A stretch of 42,510 nt of DNA from T1Sed10-7 sp047921175 (GCA_047921175.1 JBLRWQ010000019.1:1-42510); one strand, 5' to 3'. Counted from the stretch's first letter, positions 17,116 through 25,593 are shown. Notes: generated from the letters alone by a model not told the origin. A program made the numbers and translations.

Positions 17116-17643
17116 ATGATCAGCTTCGATCCCGTCACCGCGCTCCTCGCCGGACTCGCCGGCACGATCGCGATGACCGCCATGATGCAGGCCGCGACCG
17201 CCATCGGCATGACCCGCATGCCATCCATGACCCTGATCCAGGGGCTCATGCTCACCGACGACGTCGAGCGGGCGAAACGGATCGGGGCGCTGACCCACGT
17301 CGTGATGATGGGCACCGTGGTCTTCGGGCTCGGCTACGCGGGCATCTTCACGCTGCTCGATGACGCCAGCCTCGCCACCGGTGCCGTGCTCGGCCTCGCC
17401 CACGGCATCGCCGCCGGGCTCGCGATGACGATGATGGGCAGCATCCACCCGCGCATGGTCGCCCCGGCGGCGATGTCCGGTGCCCGTGACGGCGCGGTCG
17501 CGACCCTGACCGGGGGCGAACCGACGCTGGTGGCACCCGGGCTGTTCGCGCGCAACTACGGCCCGATGACCCCCGTCGGGCTCGTGATGGGCCACGTGCT
17601 CTTCGGCCTGGTGGTCGCGCTCGTCTACGGCGCCCTGGCCTGA
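17116..17643 (+). CDS. Membrane protein, paralogue of the 16459 gene (hypothetical)
   Basis: The 175-residue product has about four to five helices, Met-rich at the start (TIAMTAMMQAATAIGMTRM), and ends in VMGHVLFGLVVALVYGALA, matching the C-terminal motif of the 143-residue neighbour. GGGAG lies ahead of the ATG. The selenoprotein gene begins 46 bases after its stop on the same strand, so co-transcription is plausible. Conserved His and Met residues inside the hydrophobic segments are noticeable, but I do not know a function. Confidence 0.8.
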   Translation: MISFDPVTALLAGLAGTIAMTAMMQAATAIGMTRMPSMTLIQGLMLTDDVERAKRIGALTHVVMMGTVVFGLGYAGIFTLLDDASLATGAVLGLAHGIAAGLAMTMMGSIHPRMVAPAAMSGARDGAVATLTGGEPTLVAPGLFARNYGPMTPVGLVMGHVLFGLVVALVYGALA

Positions 17644-17689
17644 GCCCGGACCGGCTGAGCTACGCTCTCGCGATGACCCGGAGGCCACG

Positions 17690-18415
17690 ATGACCACGAC
17701 GGCGGTCGAGGCGTACAACTACGCGACCTTCGACGGCTACGTGGCCTCGGGGGCCGAGGAACGCGAGTTCGCGGCGTGGCCGAACCTGCTCCACGTCGGC
17801 GAACCCGCCCCCGACATCGTGGCCAGCAGCCTGGACTCGGGGCAACGGGTCGCGCTGTCCTCGATCTGGAAGCGTCGCACCGTCGTGGTCGAGTTCGGCT
17901 CCTTCACCTGACCCTACTGCTCAGCAGAGGGTCCTCTGCTCGACGCTGCGGCCGACCGCCACCCCGACGTGGCCTGGTACTTCCTGTACACGCGTGAGGC
18001 GCACCCCGGGGAGCACGTCGGCCACCACACGTCGCTGGAGGTCAAGCGGCACAACGCGACCCTGCTGCGCGACGAGGTCGGGATCCGCCGTCCGATCCTG
18101 CTCGACGACCTGGCCGGGACCGCGCATCACGCCTACGGGCTGCTCCCCAACATGACCTACGTGATCGGGCGTGGCGGCCGCCTGATCTACCGTGCCGACT
18201 GGACCTCGGCGGCGAACGTCGCCTCGTTCCTGACCCGCTACGACGAGCAGCGACGCACCCGGCCGGCTCGTGGTGGCCGGTCGCCGTACGTCAGCGAGCA
18301 GCTCGAGTACCGCGATCAGGACCGCGAGGCGTTCGACCAGCGGCTCCGCCGCAACGGACCCCGCAGCTACGACGAGTTCCGACGAGCCGAGGAGATCTGG
18401 CGTGCCCGAGGCTGA
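17690..18415 (+). CDS. Iodothyronine-deiodinase-like selenoprotein (Sec74 encoded by in-frame TGA)
   Basis: An in-frame TGA at 17909-17911 interrupts the frame, but homology continues unbroken across it. Read as selenocysteine, the 241-residue product contains FGSFTUPYC (Sec74, Cys77), closely resembling the deiodinase FGSCTUPPF active site, followed by the EAHP motif (103-106) and an LIYRADW strand, in deiodinase order in a thioredoxin fold. A UxxC pair is present, unlike animal deiodinases, so peroxiredoxin-like chemistry is an alternative. A SECIS-like hairpin follows the TGA. GGAGG precedes the ATG. It overlaps the next selenoprotein gene, and the whole selenocysteine machinery lies within 6 kb. 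Automatic annotation would split it into two ORFs. Confidence 0.9.
17923..17940 (+). promoter_or_regulatory. Bacterial SECIS hairpin of the deiodinase-like gene
   Basis: AGCAGAG pairs perfectly with CTCTGCT around the loop GGTC. Counting the T of the TGA as 1, the loop G and T fall at 23 and 24, the positions recognised by SelB in the E. coli fdhF element. Placement inside the coding sequence just after the TGA is as expected for bacterial SECIS. Confidence 0.8.
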
Positions 18416-19397
18416 CGAGCACCGCGATGGTGAGGTGGGCGCGAGCCCCGATGACCCGCCGATGACGATGACCGGGTTCCGCGAGTCGTTCTACTACGGC
18501 GAGCACGCCGACATGCAGTTCAAGTACCTCGCCAGGCTCGATGACGCACGGGCCGCCGAGGCGATCGCCGCGGTGCTGGCCACCGTCGGCGAGGTGGTGG
18601 ACACCGGCGACCTCGACGTGCTGCGCGCGAGGCTGTTCGCGCTGCAGGTGGCCGCGTACGCGCCGGACGGCCCGGTCGAGCCGACCGTGGAGGACGCCCC
18701 CTTCGCCCCGCTTGGCGGCCCGCTCGCCGAGCAGCGCCTCGCGCTTCTCACCGCCGGCGGGGTGTTCGATCGCGACGACGACCCGATGGGCCCCGACGGA
18801 CCATCCCAGGCCGAGTCGCTGTCGATGATCCAGGACTTCCTCCGCGGTACCCCGACCCTGTCGACGATCGCCGTCGGGACGCCGCCCGACCGGCTGACGG
18901 CCCGCCATCCGGGCTACGACGCCCGCACGGCGCAACGCGACCCGGACACGGTGTTCCCCCTGACCCACCTGCGTGCGATCGCCGCCGAGGGCCGCGTGAA
19001 GCTGGCGGACGAGCACTACGCCTTCACCGGTGCGACCTCCCAGCGGCGTCTCGAGAAGCAGGTGGCACCCCGCTGGGCCGAGCACATGGCCGCGCGCGAG
19101 ATCGACGTGTGCTTCCTGGTCGCCACCTGACCGGTCTGCCACGGGTCGGTCGGACTCGTCGCACGGGCCCTGGAGGCCATCGGCATCGCCACGGTGTCGG
19201 TCTTCGTCCGGGCCTTCGAACACCGCGCGGTGCAGCTGCAGGTCCCGCGTACGCTGGTCACCCCACACCTGATGGGCCGCACGATCGGCCCGGTCGGCGA
19301 CCGGCCACGCCAGCGCGCCGTGGTCGAGGCGGCGCTCGAGCTGCTCGAGGACGCGACCGTCGGTGCCACCGTGCGCCGCTTCCCGCCGACCGCCTGA
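18402..19397 (+). CDS. GrdB-like selenoprotein (glycine/betaine/D-proline reductase family; Sec243 from in-frame TGA)
   Basis: GTG 18402 has GAGGAG seven bases ahead and overlaps the previous gene by 14 bases. The in-frame TGA at 19128-19130 lies in VATUPVCHGSVGLVARALE, the active-site context of the selenoprotein B family, preceded by the family segment FPLTHLRAIAAEGRV. Read through, the product has 331 residues with Sec243 and Cys246 (UxxC). Classical GrdB and PrdB are reductase subunits with a Sec that attacks substrates such as glycine or proline; this is the shorter relative found outside clostridia, whose reaction is not established. No GrdA, GrdC or GrdD partner is in the window. Linkage to the deiodinase-like gene suggests a joint function. 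Confidence 0.88.
19134..19155 (+). promoter_or_regulatory. Putative SECIS hairpin of the GrdB-like gene
   Basis: GTCTGCC pairs with GG-T-CGGAC (one bulged T, one G-T pair) around the loop ACGGGTC, beginning three bases after the TGA. The loop holds a GGT like the first element, but the fit to the E. coli numbering is poorer. Confidence 0.5.
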
Positions 19398-19481
19398 GCC
19401 TCCCGCCAGCTCTGCGACCGGAACCGAGGAACCGGAACGTCGGCGACGCGCCGCGGGCTCGATCGGCGACCCGCCGCGAGG

Positions 19482-21425
19482 TCAGCCCGTCGCGCGACGG
19501 TGGTGCGTGCCGTCGAAGGTCGTGCGCCCGGTCGCGCGCAGGTGCTCGAGGAGCGGCACGGCGTGGCGGCGTGGCAGTCCCCACACCTGTCGCGCATCCG
19601 AGGCGGTGAACGCGGCCCCGCCCGCACCTGGGCCGGCGTCGAGCGCCTCCACCGCCCGCTCGACCGTGGCCGGAGCGAACAGCAGCCCATCGCGCTGTAC
19701 CAGCCGTCCGGTGTCCAGGAGCGGCTGGAGCTCGAAGCGCGCCATGCCGTACCCATCGACGACCCGGGCCGTGTCGACGACGACCAACCCGGGGCCCTCC
19801 AGCTCGGCCAGCAGCTGGCCCTGCCGTTCGCGCCGGCCGGCCCGGTAGTCGTCGAGATGGTCACGGTGCACGACCCGCCCACCGACCTCGACCGCCTCGC
19901 CGGAGGCGAGCACGGCGCGCAGCACGGCCGGCCACAGCGTGCGTGGGCAGCCGTGGGACTCGACCGCGGCGAGCAGCTGGTCGTGGGTGACCACGAGGTC
20001 GTCGGCGGCCAGCTCCCGTGCTGCCTCGACGGCAACGGACCGCCACCGGGCCAGCCGCTGCCGTTCGGTGACCTCACCGTCGAGCACCACGAGCCTCGGG
20101 TCGTCGTCCAGCGCCGGGACCAGGGGCCGTCCGAGCGCTCCCTCGAGCTCCTGCAGGCCCGTGATGCCTCCCCGCAGCGCCACCACGGCGTCGGCCGGGG
20201 ACGCGCCGTTCCTGGCGTCACGGACCGCACCCAGGACCGCTTCGAGCGCCTCGGCGTGCACGAGGCGTTCCGTCACGCCCCGTCGGCTCCGGGCGGCAGC
20301 GGGGTCCAGGACCGTGCCCCCGGCTGCGGTGATGCGTCGGCCGACCTCCCGGAGCACGAACCGGTCGCCGATGCGCACGGGGAGCGGACCCTCCACCTCC
20401 AGCCGTGCCGGGCCCTGCTCACCGGGCCGCAGCTCCCCGAGCAGCGGGAGCACACGTGCGACCCGGTGCGCGGTCCCCAGATGCACCTGCCATGCGCCCC
20501 GGTGCCCGACCCCGCCGTGCTGGAGGACCTCGAGCCAGACGTCCAGGGCCTCGCTCACGACCCCGGCGGGCGCACCCCCGGTGCGGAGCCCGACCAGGGC
20601 GGACCCACGATCGACCCGGTCACCGTCGACACCGGCCAGCGCCACCGCGACCCGTGCCGGCGCGGTCGCCACCGGGACCGGGACCTCCAGGCTGCGCAGG
20701 TCGCGGATGCGTCCACGGGTCGGACCGGGAAGCACGGCGACCTGCTCCCCGCGCCGGAGCTGCCCGCTGGTCAAGGTGCCCGTCACCACGGTCCCGGCGC
20801 CGGCGACGGAGAACACGCGGTCGACCCACAGACGGGGGAAGGCCCCGTCGACGAGGTGGGCCGGGTCACGATCGGGGTCCACCGCCCCGGCCACCGACGG
20901 GGTATCCGACGACCGGGACAGTCGCTGCACCAGGGTGGTTCGGAGCTCGTCCAGACCGAACCCATCGAGCGCGTCGACCGCCACCACCGGGACCGCGACC
21001 GCCCCGGCACGGGCCAGCCGCTCGCGAACGTCGGCGACGACCGCCGCCGTGCGGACCGGACCCGCCGGGGTGGCCTTGGTCACGACCGCAGCGGTGAGAC
21101 GCCGACCGAGCACGGTGACGATCTCCAGGTGCTCCTCGGACTGGGCCGACCAGCCGTCGTCCGCGGCGACCACGAACAGCACCTCGTCCACCGCACCGAC
21201 CCCGGCCAGCATGTTGGTCAGGAAGCGGTCGTGGCCCGGCACGTCCACGAAGGCGACCGTCATGGTCTGCCCGCCCGCGTGCAGCTCGGTCCACACGTAC
21301 CCGAGCTCGATGGTCAGTCCGCGCCGACGCTCCTCCTCGAGCCGATCGGGCTCGCGTCCGGTCAACGCGCGGACGAGGGCGCTCTTGCCGTGGTCGACGT
21401 GCCCCGCGGTCGCGACGACCTGCAT
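19482..21425 (-). CDS. selB: Selenocysteine-specific elongation factor SelB
   Basis: The 647-residue product carries Sec-tRNA to UGA codons by binding the SECIS hairpin. The GTPase domain has GHVDHGKS (8-15), the switch threonine in RRGLTIELGY (Thr38) and DVPGH (61-65). EF-Tu-like domains 2 and 3 follow (VFSVAGAGTVVTGTL), then a domain 4 with winged-helix repeats that bind SECIS. The guanine-specificity motif reads TKAT (116-119) instead of TKAD, an unusual substitution. ATG 21425 overlaps the selA stop by one base (TGATG); GTG 21428 is an equally coupled alternative. The gene ends convergently with the GrdB-like gene, 84 bases apart. Confidence 0.95.
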   Translation of the reverse strand: MQVVATAGHVDHGKSALVRALTGREPDRLEEERRRGLTIELGYVWTELHAGGQTMTVAFVDVPGHDRFLTNMLAGVGAVDEVLFVVAADDGWSAQSEEHLEIVTVLGRRLTAAVVTKATPAGPVRTAAVVADVRERLARAGAVAVPVVAVDALDGFGLDELRTTLVQRLSRSSDTPSVAGAVDPDRDPAHLVDGAFPRLWVDRVFSVAGAGTVVTGTLTSGQLRRGEQVAVLPGPTRGRIRDLRSLEVPVPVATAPARVAVALAGVDGDRVDRGSALVGLRTGGAPAGVVSEALDVWLEVLQHGGVGHRGAWQVHLGTAHRVARVLPLLGELRPGEQGPARLEVEGPLPVRIGDRFVLREVGRRITAAGGTVLDPAAARSRRGVTERLVHAEALEAVLGAVRDARNGASPADAVVALRGGITGLQELEGALGRPLVPALDDDPRLVVLDGEVTERQRLARWRSVAVEAARELAADDLVVTHDQLLAAVESHGCPRTLWPAVLRAVLASGEAVEVGGRVVHRDHLDDYRAGRRERQGQLLAELEGPGLVVVDTARVVDGYGMARFELQPLLDTGRLVQRDGLLFAPATVERAVEALDAGPGAGGAAFTASDARQVWGLPRRHAVPLLEHLRATGRTTFDGTHHRRATG

Positions 21426-22786
21426 CACGCCCGGGCCTGCGCCATCGCCGTGGCGGTGCGGATCGCCGTGGCGAGCTGGCCGTCCGCCTCCGGGGGCACG
21501 GCGCGCAGGTCGAGCACGACCCGGCCCTCCACGATCCGCGGCACGACGGCCGGGCTCCCGGTCCTGAGCAGCCGGGCCAGGCGGTCCGCGGGGCCGGCGA
21601 GCACCAGCCCCGCACTGGGCAACGTGGCCCCCGGGGTCGAACCGCCGCCGAGGACGGCCTCGAGCGCGGCCACCTCGATGTCGGTGCCGGCACAGGCGTC
21701 GGCGATGGCCGCGGCCCGTCCGCGCAGCGCCGCCACGTCCGTCTCGGCCATGCGCCACACGGGCAGCTCGTCGGCGGCGTCCCGCTCGTAGCTGGCCAGG
21801 GTCGCAGCGAGCGCGGCCAGACGGAGCTTGTCCAGCCGGAGCGCCCGTGCCAACGGGGCCCGTCGGCACCGGTCGACGAGCTCCTGGCGGCCGGCGATGA
21901 TGCCCGCCTGGGGACCGCCGAGCAGCTTGTCGCCGGAGAACACCACCACCGAGGCGCCGGCGACGATCGCCTCGAGAGCCGCCGGTTCGTCGGGAGCCGC
22001 GGGATGCGCGCGGAGCAACCCGGAGCCGAGGTCATCGATGAAGGGCACCCCGGCCGCCGCTGCCACCTCGACGAGCTCGGCGGTGGTGGGGCGGTGCACG
22101 AAGCCGTCCATCCGGAAGTTGCTGGGGTGGACGCGCAGGATCGCGCTCGCCCCCGCCTCGACCGCCTCCCGGTAGTCGCGCACGTGCGTCCGGTTGGTCG
22201 TGCCGACCTCGATCAGCGTGGTGCCCGCCGACCGCACGATGTCCGGGATCCGGAAGGATCCGCCGATCTCGACCAGCTCGCCGCGACTGACCGCGACCCC
22301 TCCGTCACCGGCCAGCGCGGTGAGCGCCAGCACCAGGGCGGCCGCACCGTTGTTCACCGCGAAGGCCGCTTCGGCGCCGGTCAGCCGGACCAGGGGGTCC
22401 CGGACCGGCGCGTCCCGGCCGCCCCGCTCACCGGTGCGCAGATCCAGTTCCAGGTCGACGGTCCCGGCCGCTGCGGTGAGTGCCGCGACGGCCGCGGGCG
22501 ACAGCGGGGCACGACCGAGGTTGGTGTGGAGCAGCACCCCGGTGGCGTTGATGACCTCTGTGAGCTGCGGTGTCGCTCGGTCGGCGACCGCGGCGACCGC
22601 CCGGGCGACGAGCAGGTCCTCGTCGTCGATGGTGCCCCCGGCGGCGGCACGTCCTCGCGCCTCGTCCAGGACGGCTCGCAACGAGGCGAGCACCGGCTCA
22701 CGGCCGTGCTCGGCGATCGCCTCCACCACGAGCGGTCGGTTGACCACGCGACCGATGGCGGGGACCGCACGTCGCGGGTCGCTCAT
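21425..22786 (-). CDS. selA: L-seryl-tRNA(Sec) selenium transferase SelA
   Basis: The 453-residue PLP enzyme converts Ser-tRNA(Sec) to Sec-tRNA(Sec) using selenophosphate. Visible features are the N-terminal domain with NRPLV, the INATGVLLHTNLGRAPLS segment, the glycine-rich NNGAAA loop, an EVGTTNRTH stretch and the PLP lysine in FSGDKLLGGPQAG (Lys287). Length matches bacterial SelA. ATG 22786 overlaps the selD stop (ATGA), and its own stop overlaps selB, giving the order selD-selA-selB in one translationally coupled operon. Confidence 0.97.
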   Translation of the reverse strand: MSDPRRAVPAIGRVVNRPLVVEAIAEHGREPVLASLRAVLDEARGRAAAGGTIDDEDLLVARAVAAVADRATPQLTEVINATGVLLHTNLGRAPLSPAAVAALTAAAGTVDLELDLRTGERGGRDAPVRDPLVRLTGAEAAFAVNNGAAALVLALTALAGDGGVAVSRGELVEIGGSFRIPDIVRSAGTTLIEVGTTNRTHVRDYREAVEAGASAILRVHPSNFRMDGFVHRPTTAELVEVAAAAGVPFIDDLGSGLLRAHPAAPDEPAALEAIVAGASVVVFSGDKLLGGPQAGIIAGRQELVDRCRRAPLARALRLDKLRLAALAATLASYERDAADELPVWRMAETDVAALRGRAAAIADACAGTDIEVAALEAVLGGGSTPGATLPSAGLVLAGPADRLARLLRTGSPAVVPRIVEGRVVLDLRAVPPEADGQLATAIRTATAMAQARA

Positions 22787-23859
22787 CCCTCGACCACCTG
22801 GACGCTGCCGGGCTCGCCCACCGAGGTGGTGCCGATCCGTGCGGCGGCATGCCCGAGCTCGGTGAGGGCGTCCACGGCGGCGGCGGCACGATCGGGATCG
22901 ACGGTGAACAGCAACCCGCCGGAGGTCTGCGCGTCGGCCAGCAGCAGCCGGGTCCGATCGGACGGCAGGGGTCCGGTGAGGTAGCGAGCAGCCTGTTCGG
23001 CGTTGCGCCGTGAGCCGCCGGGGACGAACCCCGCGTCGAGCAGTGCGCCGACCTGCGGCAACAACGGCACCCGTGCCGCTTCCACGCTGGCCGCGATGCC
23101 GCTCGCGCTGGCGAGCCGATGCAGATGGCCGAGCAGCCCGAACCCGGTGACATCGGTGGCGGCGGTGGCGTGGTGGTCGCTGGCGATGCGCGCAGCGTCG
23201 CGGTTGAGCCGGGTCATCTCCGAGACCGCCGCGCGGTAGGCGACGGCGAGCGGGGCGTCGCGGTCGCCGGTCAGCGGCGCCGACCGTTTGAGCGCCGTGG
23301 TCACGACCCCGGTCCCGATCGGCTTGGTCAGCACGATCGCCTGCCCGGGGCGTGCCCGGGCGTTGGTCAGCAGCTGGGCCTCGTCGGCATCGCCGATCAC
23401 GACCTGGCCGAACAACGGCTCGACCGAGTCGATCGAGTGACCGCCGGCGATGACGTACCCCGCGGCTGCGGCCACCTCGACGGCACCCTCCAGCACCTCG
23501 CGCAGCAGGTCGGCGTCGAGCTCCCGTGGCCACCCCACCAGGTTCAAGGCCAGTCGAGGTGTCGCCCCCATCGCGTACACGTCGCTGACCGCGTTGGTCG
23601 CCGCGATCCGACCCCAGTCGCCCGGATCGTCGACCAGGGGGGTGAAGAAGTCCGTGGTGGCGACGAGCACGCGACCGCCCGGCTGCCGCCAGACCGCCGC
23701 ATCGTCGCCGCTCGCGAGCCCGACGAGCAGGTCCTCGTGCGCCGGCCAGCGCACCCCGCCGAGGATCCCCGTCAGCTCGTCCAGGCTCAGCTTGCAGGCG
23801 CAGCCGGCACCGTGGCTCAGTGCGGTCAGCCGCACGGGCGGGTCCCCGGGGTTCGGCAT
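22783..23859 (-). CDS. selD: Selenophosphate synthetase SelD
   Basis: The 358-residue product makes selenophosphate from selenide and ATP. The catalytic loop SHGAGCACKL has Cys20 in the position of E. coli Cys17 (Cys rather than Sec) with the conserved lysine three residues on. DFFTPLVDDP, ATNAVSDVYAMG and the glycine-rich IAGGHS motifs of the PurM-like ATP site are present. ATG 23859 follows a GAGGA site and gives the usual length. It heads the sel operon and diverges from the tRNA-Sec gene 136 bases away, so the shared intergenic region probably holds both promoters. Confidence 0.97.
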   Translation of the reverse strand: MPNPGDPPVRLTALSHGAGCACKLSLDELTGILGGVRWPAHEDLLVGLASGDDAAVWRQPGGRVLVATTDFFTPLVDDPGDWGRIAATNAVSDVYAMGATPRLALNLVGWPRELDADLLREVLEGAVEVAAAAGYVIAGGHSIDSVEPLFGQVVIGDADEAQLLTNARARPGQAIVLTKPIGTGVVTTALKRSAPLTGDRDAPLAVAYRAAVSEMTRLNRDAARIASDHHATAATDVTGFGLLGHLHRLASASGIAASVEAARVPLLPQVGALLDAGFVPGGSRRNAEQAARYLTGPLPSDRTRLLLADAQTSGGLLFTVDPDRAAAAVDALTELGHAAARIGTTSVGEPGSVQVVEG

Positions 23860-23995
23860 GGGTCCTCGATCTCGTGGCGGGGTCGGCGGGAACTCTACGG
23901 GCGCGGTCCGCCGATGTCCCGCCCGCCCGCGGGCCGTCGGAGCGGCGAAGGCGCCACGGTCAGCCGGTACGGTGCTCGCGGGCACGACCGTGCTC

Positions 23996-24091
23996 GGAGG
24001 TGTCCGGTTCCCTGGTGGGGCCCCCGGTCTTCAACACCGGCGAGAGGCGGAACCATCCGCCTCTGGCGGGTTCGATTCCCGTCCACCTCCG
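23996..24091 (+). tRNA. selC: tRNA-Sec (anticodon UCA)
   Basis: The cloverleaf can be traced by hand: acceptor GGAGGTG with CACCTCC; a six-pair D stem GGTTCC/GGGGCC; anticodon stem CCGGT/ACCGG with loop CTTCAAC and anticodon TCA at 24031-24033; a long variable arm of nine pairs (AGAGGCGGA/TCCGCCTCT); and T arm GCGGG-TTCGATT-CCCGT. Six-pair D stem, long variable arm and UCA anticodon identify tRNA-Sec. The eighth acceptor pair, expected in bacterial tRNA-Sec, would be U-C (24003/24083), a mismatch. G24091 is the discriminator; CC but not CCA is encoded after it. Confidence 0.95.
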
Positions 24092-24246
24092 CCGTCGCCC
24101 TCGGCGACCCTGTCGGAGGCCGTCGCGGACGCGGGACCTCGGGCTCTCCCCGCCCCTCCCACAGCATCGTCGCTGCCTGGGCCCCTCGCTGGACAGCGAC
24201 CGCGGTCACGGGACGACGCTGCGGACCGGCGGCGCACGATCGGAAG

Positions 24247-24272
24247 GGAAGGGTTCCGCCTGGCAGTCGGTT
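24247..24272 (+). promoter_or_regulatory. SigR-type promoter of the ergothioneine operon
   Basis: GGAAG, 18 bases, GTTGTCC; the -10 ends 29 bases before ATG 24302. It is the only promoter-like site seen in the 210-base gap after tRNA-Sec and would drive the thioredoxin-like gene and egtDABC. Confidence 0.75.
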
Positions 24273-24301
24273 GTCCCAGCGAGGACGAGGAGAGGCCGAC
24301 C

Positions 24302-24610
24302 ATGCCGGACGTGACCCTGCAGTACTTCGATGGCTGCCCCAACTGGCAGCTGGCCGACCAGCGGCTCACCGCCCTCCAGGCCGAGCTGGATCTCACGATC
24401 GCCTACCACCGCGTCGAGACGCCGGAGGAGGCCGAGCGGGTCGGGTTCCGTGGCTCGCCCAGCCTGCTGATCGACGGCACCGACCCGTTCGCAACCGACG
24501 CCGACCCCGCCGGGCTCGCCTGCCGCGTCTACGACACCCCGGACGGCCCGCAGGGCGCACCGACGACGGACCAGCTCCGGCGGGTCCTGCGCGGTGGAGG
24601 GCCCGTATGA
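24302..24610 (+). CDS. Thioredoxin-like (seleno)protein family member, Cys form
   Basis: The 102-residue thioredoxin-fold protein has a strand (VTLQYF), the active-site turn DGCPNW (Cys11) and the cis-proline segment FRGSPSLLIDG. Relatives annotated as thioredoxin family (seleno)proteins carry Cys or Sec around this turn; here it is a Cys codon and no in-frame TGA is present. A second cysteine (CRVYD, near residue 80) could act in resolution. GAGGAGAGG precedes the ATG, and the stop overlaps the egtD start (ATGA). Its place at the head of the ergothioneine operon under a SigR-type promoter suggests a thiol or mercapto-histidine redox role; this is inference. Confidence 0.82.
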   Translation: MPDVTLQYFDGCPNWQLADQRLTALQAELDLTIAYHRVETPEEAERVGFRGSPSLLIDGTDPFATDADPAGLACRVYDTPDGPQGAPTTDQLRRVLRGGGPV

Positions 24611-25593
24611 GCGGCGTGCTTTCCACCGAACGGGTCTCACTCACCCGGCTCACCCCGCCACGACCGCTGCGCGAGGCGCTCGCCGCGGACGTGCGACGCG
24701 GGCTGACGGGGCCCCGCAAGTGGCTGCCGCCGATCTACTTCTACGACGCCCGAGGCTCCGAGCTGTTCGAGCGCATCACCGAGCTCGAGGAGTACTACCC
24801 GACCCGGGTCGAGCGAGGGATCCTCGCCCGCCACGCCGACGACCTCGTCGCCGCGATCGCCCCTTGCGAACTGCTGGAGCTCGGCTCGGGCTCCTCCGCG
24901 AAGACCGACCTGCTCCTCGCCGCGCTCCAGCGCTCCGGGGGGCGTCGCTACGCCGCCCTGGAGATCTCCGAGGCGGCGCTGGTCGGCGCGATCGAGCGTC
25001 TCGAGACCCGGCACCCGTGGCTGTCGATCGACGGCTACGTCGGCGACTTCCACCACGACCTGCCAGCCATCGAGCGCCTCGGTCCCCGGCTGATCGCCTT
25101 CCTCGGCTCGACCCTCGGCAACCTCGCGCCGGCCGAACGTGAGGTGCTGCTGTCCTCGGTCGCGGACGTGCTGGCTCCCGACGACGGGCTCCTGCTCGGG
25201 GTCGACCTGGTCAAGAGCGCGTCCGAGCTCGTCCCCGCCTACGACGATGCGCTCGGGGTGACCGCCGCGTTCAACCGCAACGTCCTCGAGGTCATCAACC
25301 GCGAGCTCGACGGCGACCTCCCCGTCGAGAGCTTCGCGCACCGCGCGGTGTGGAACCGGGCCGCGGAACGCATCGAGATGCACCTCGTGGCGACGACGAC
25401 CGTGCGGGCGCGGCTGGCCGCCATCGACCTGGACCTCGAGTTCCGGTCCGGGGAGCACATCGTGACCGAGCACTCCCACAAGTTCCGGATCGAGCAGCTC
25501 CGCCGGGAGCTACTCCTGGTCGGCCTGCGTGTCAGCCAGGTGGTCACCGACGACCGCGATCGCTTCGCCGTGGTGCTCGCCCGGCCTGCCTGA
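24607..25593 (+). CDS. egtD: L-histidine N-alpha-methyltransferase EgtD
   Basis: The 328-residue SAM-dependent enzyme trimethylates histidine to hercynine, the first committed step to ergothioneine. Family features visible are the N-terminal PPIYFYDARGSELFE segment, the SAM loop LLELGSGSSAKT, the FLGSTLGNL segment and the C-terminal EHSHKF motif. The length equals that of characterised mycobacterial EgtD (about 320). Its ATG overlaps the stop of the thioredoxin-like gene, and egtA follows after 35 bases. Confidence 0.96.
   Translation: MSGVLSTERVSLTRLTPPRPLREALAADVRRGLTGPRKWLPPIYFYDARGSELFERITELEEYYPTRVERGILARHADDLVAAIAPCELLELGSGSSAKTDLLLAALQRSGGRRYAALEISEAALVGAIERLETRHPWLSIDGYVGDFHHDLPAIERLGPRLIAFLGSTLGNLAPAEREVLLSSVADVLAPDDGLLLGVDLVKSASELVPAYDDALGVTAAFNRNVLEVINRELDGDLPVESFAHRAVWNRAAERIEMHLVATTTVRARLAAIDLDLEFRSGEHIVTEHSHKFRIEQLRRELLLVGLRVSQVVTDDRDRFAVVLARPA

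Noticed and set aside
17690..18415. Split or pseudogenised deiodinase-like gene because of the internal TGA
   Set aside because: The TGA falls precisely at the Sec position of the family, the frame is intact on both sides, a SECIS-like hairpin follows and the full Sec machinery is nearby.
18402..19397. GrdB-like gene as two separate ORFs
   Set aside because: Same reasoning: the TGA lies in the known TUPVCH context and the frame continues for 89 more codons of family sequence.
24302..24610. Third selenoprotein among the thioredoxin-like genes
   Set aside because: The active-site codon is Cys (TGC) and there is no in-frame TGA before the stop.
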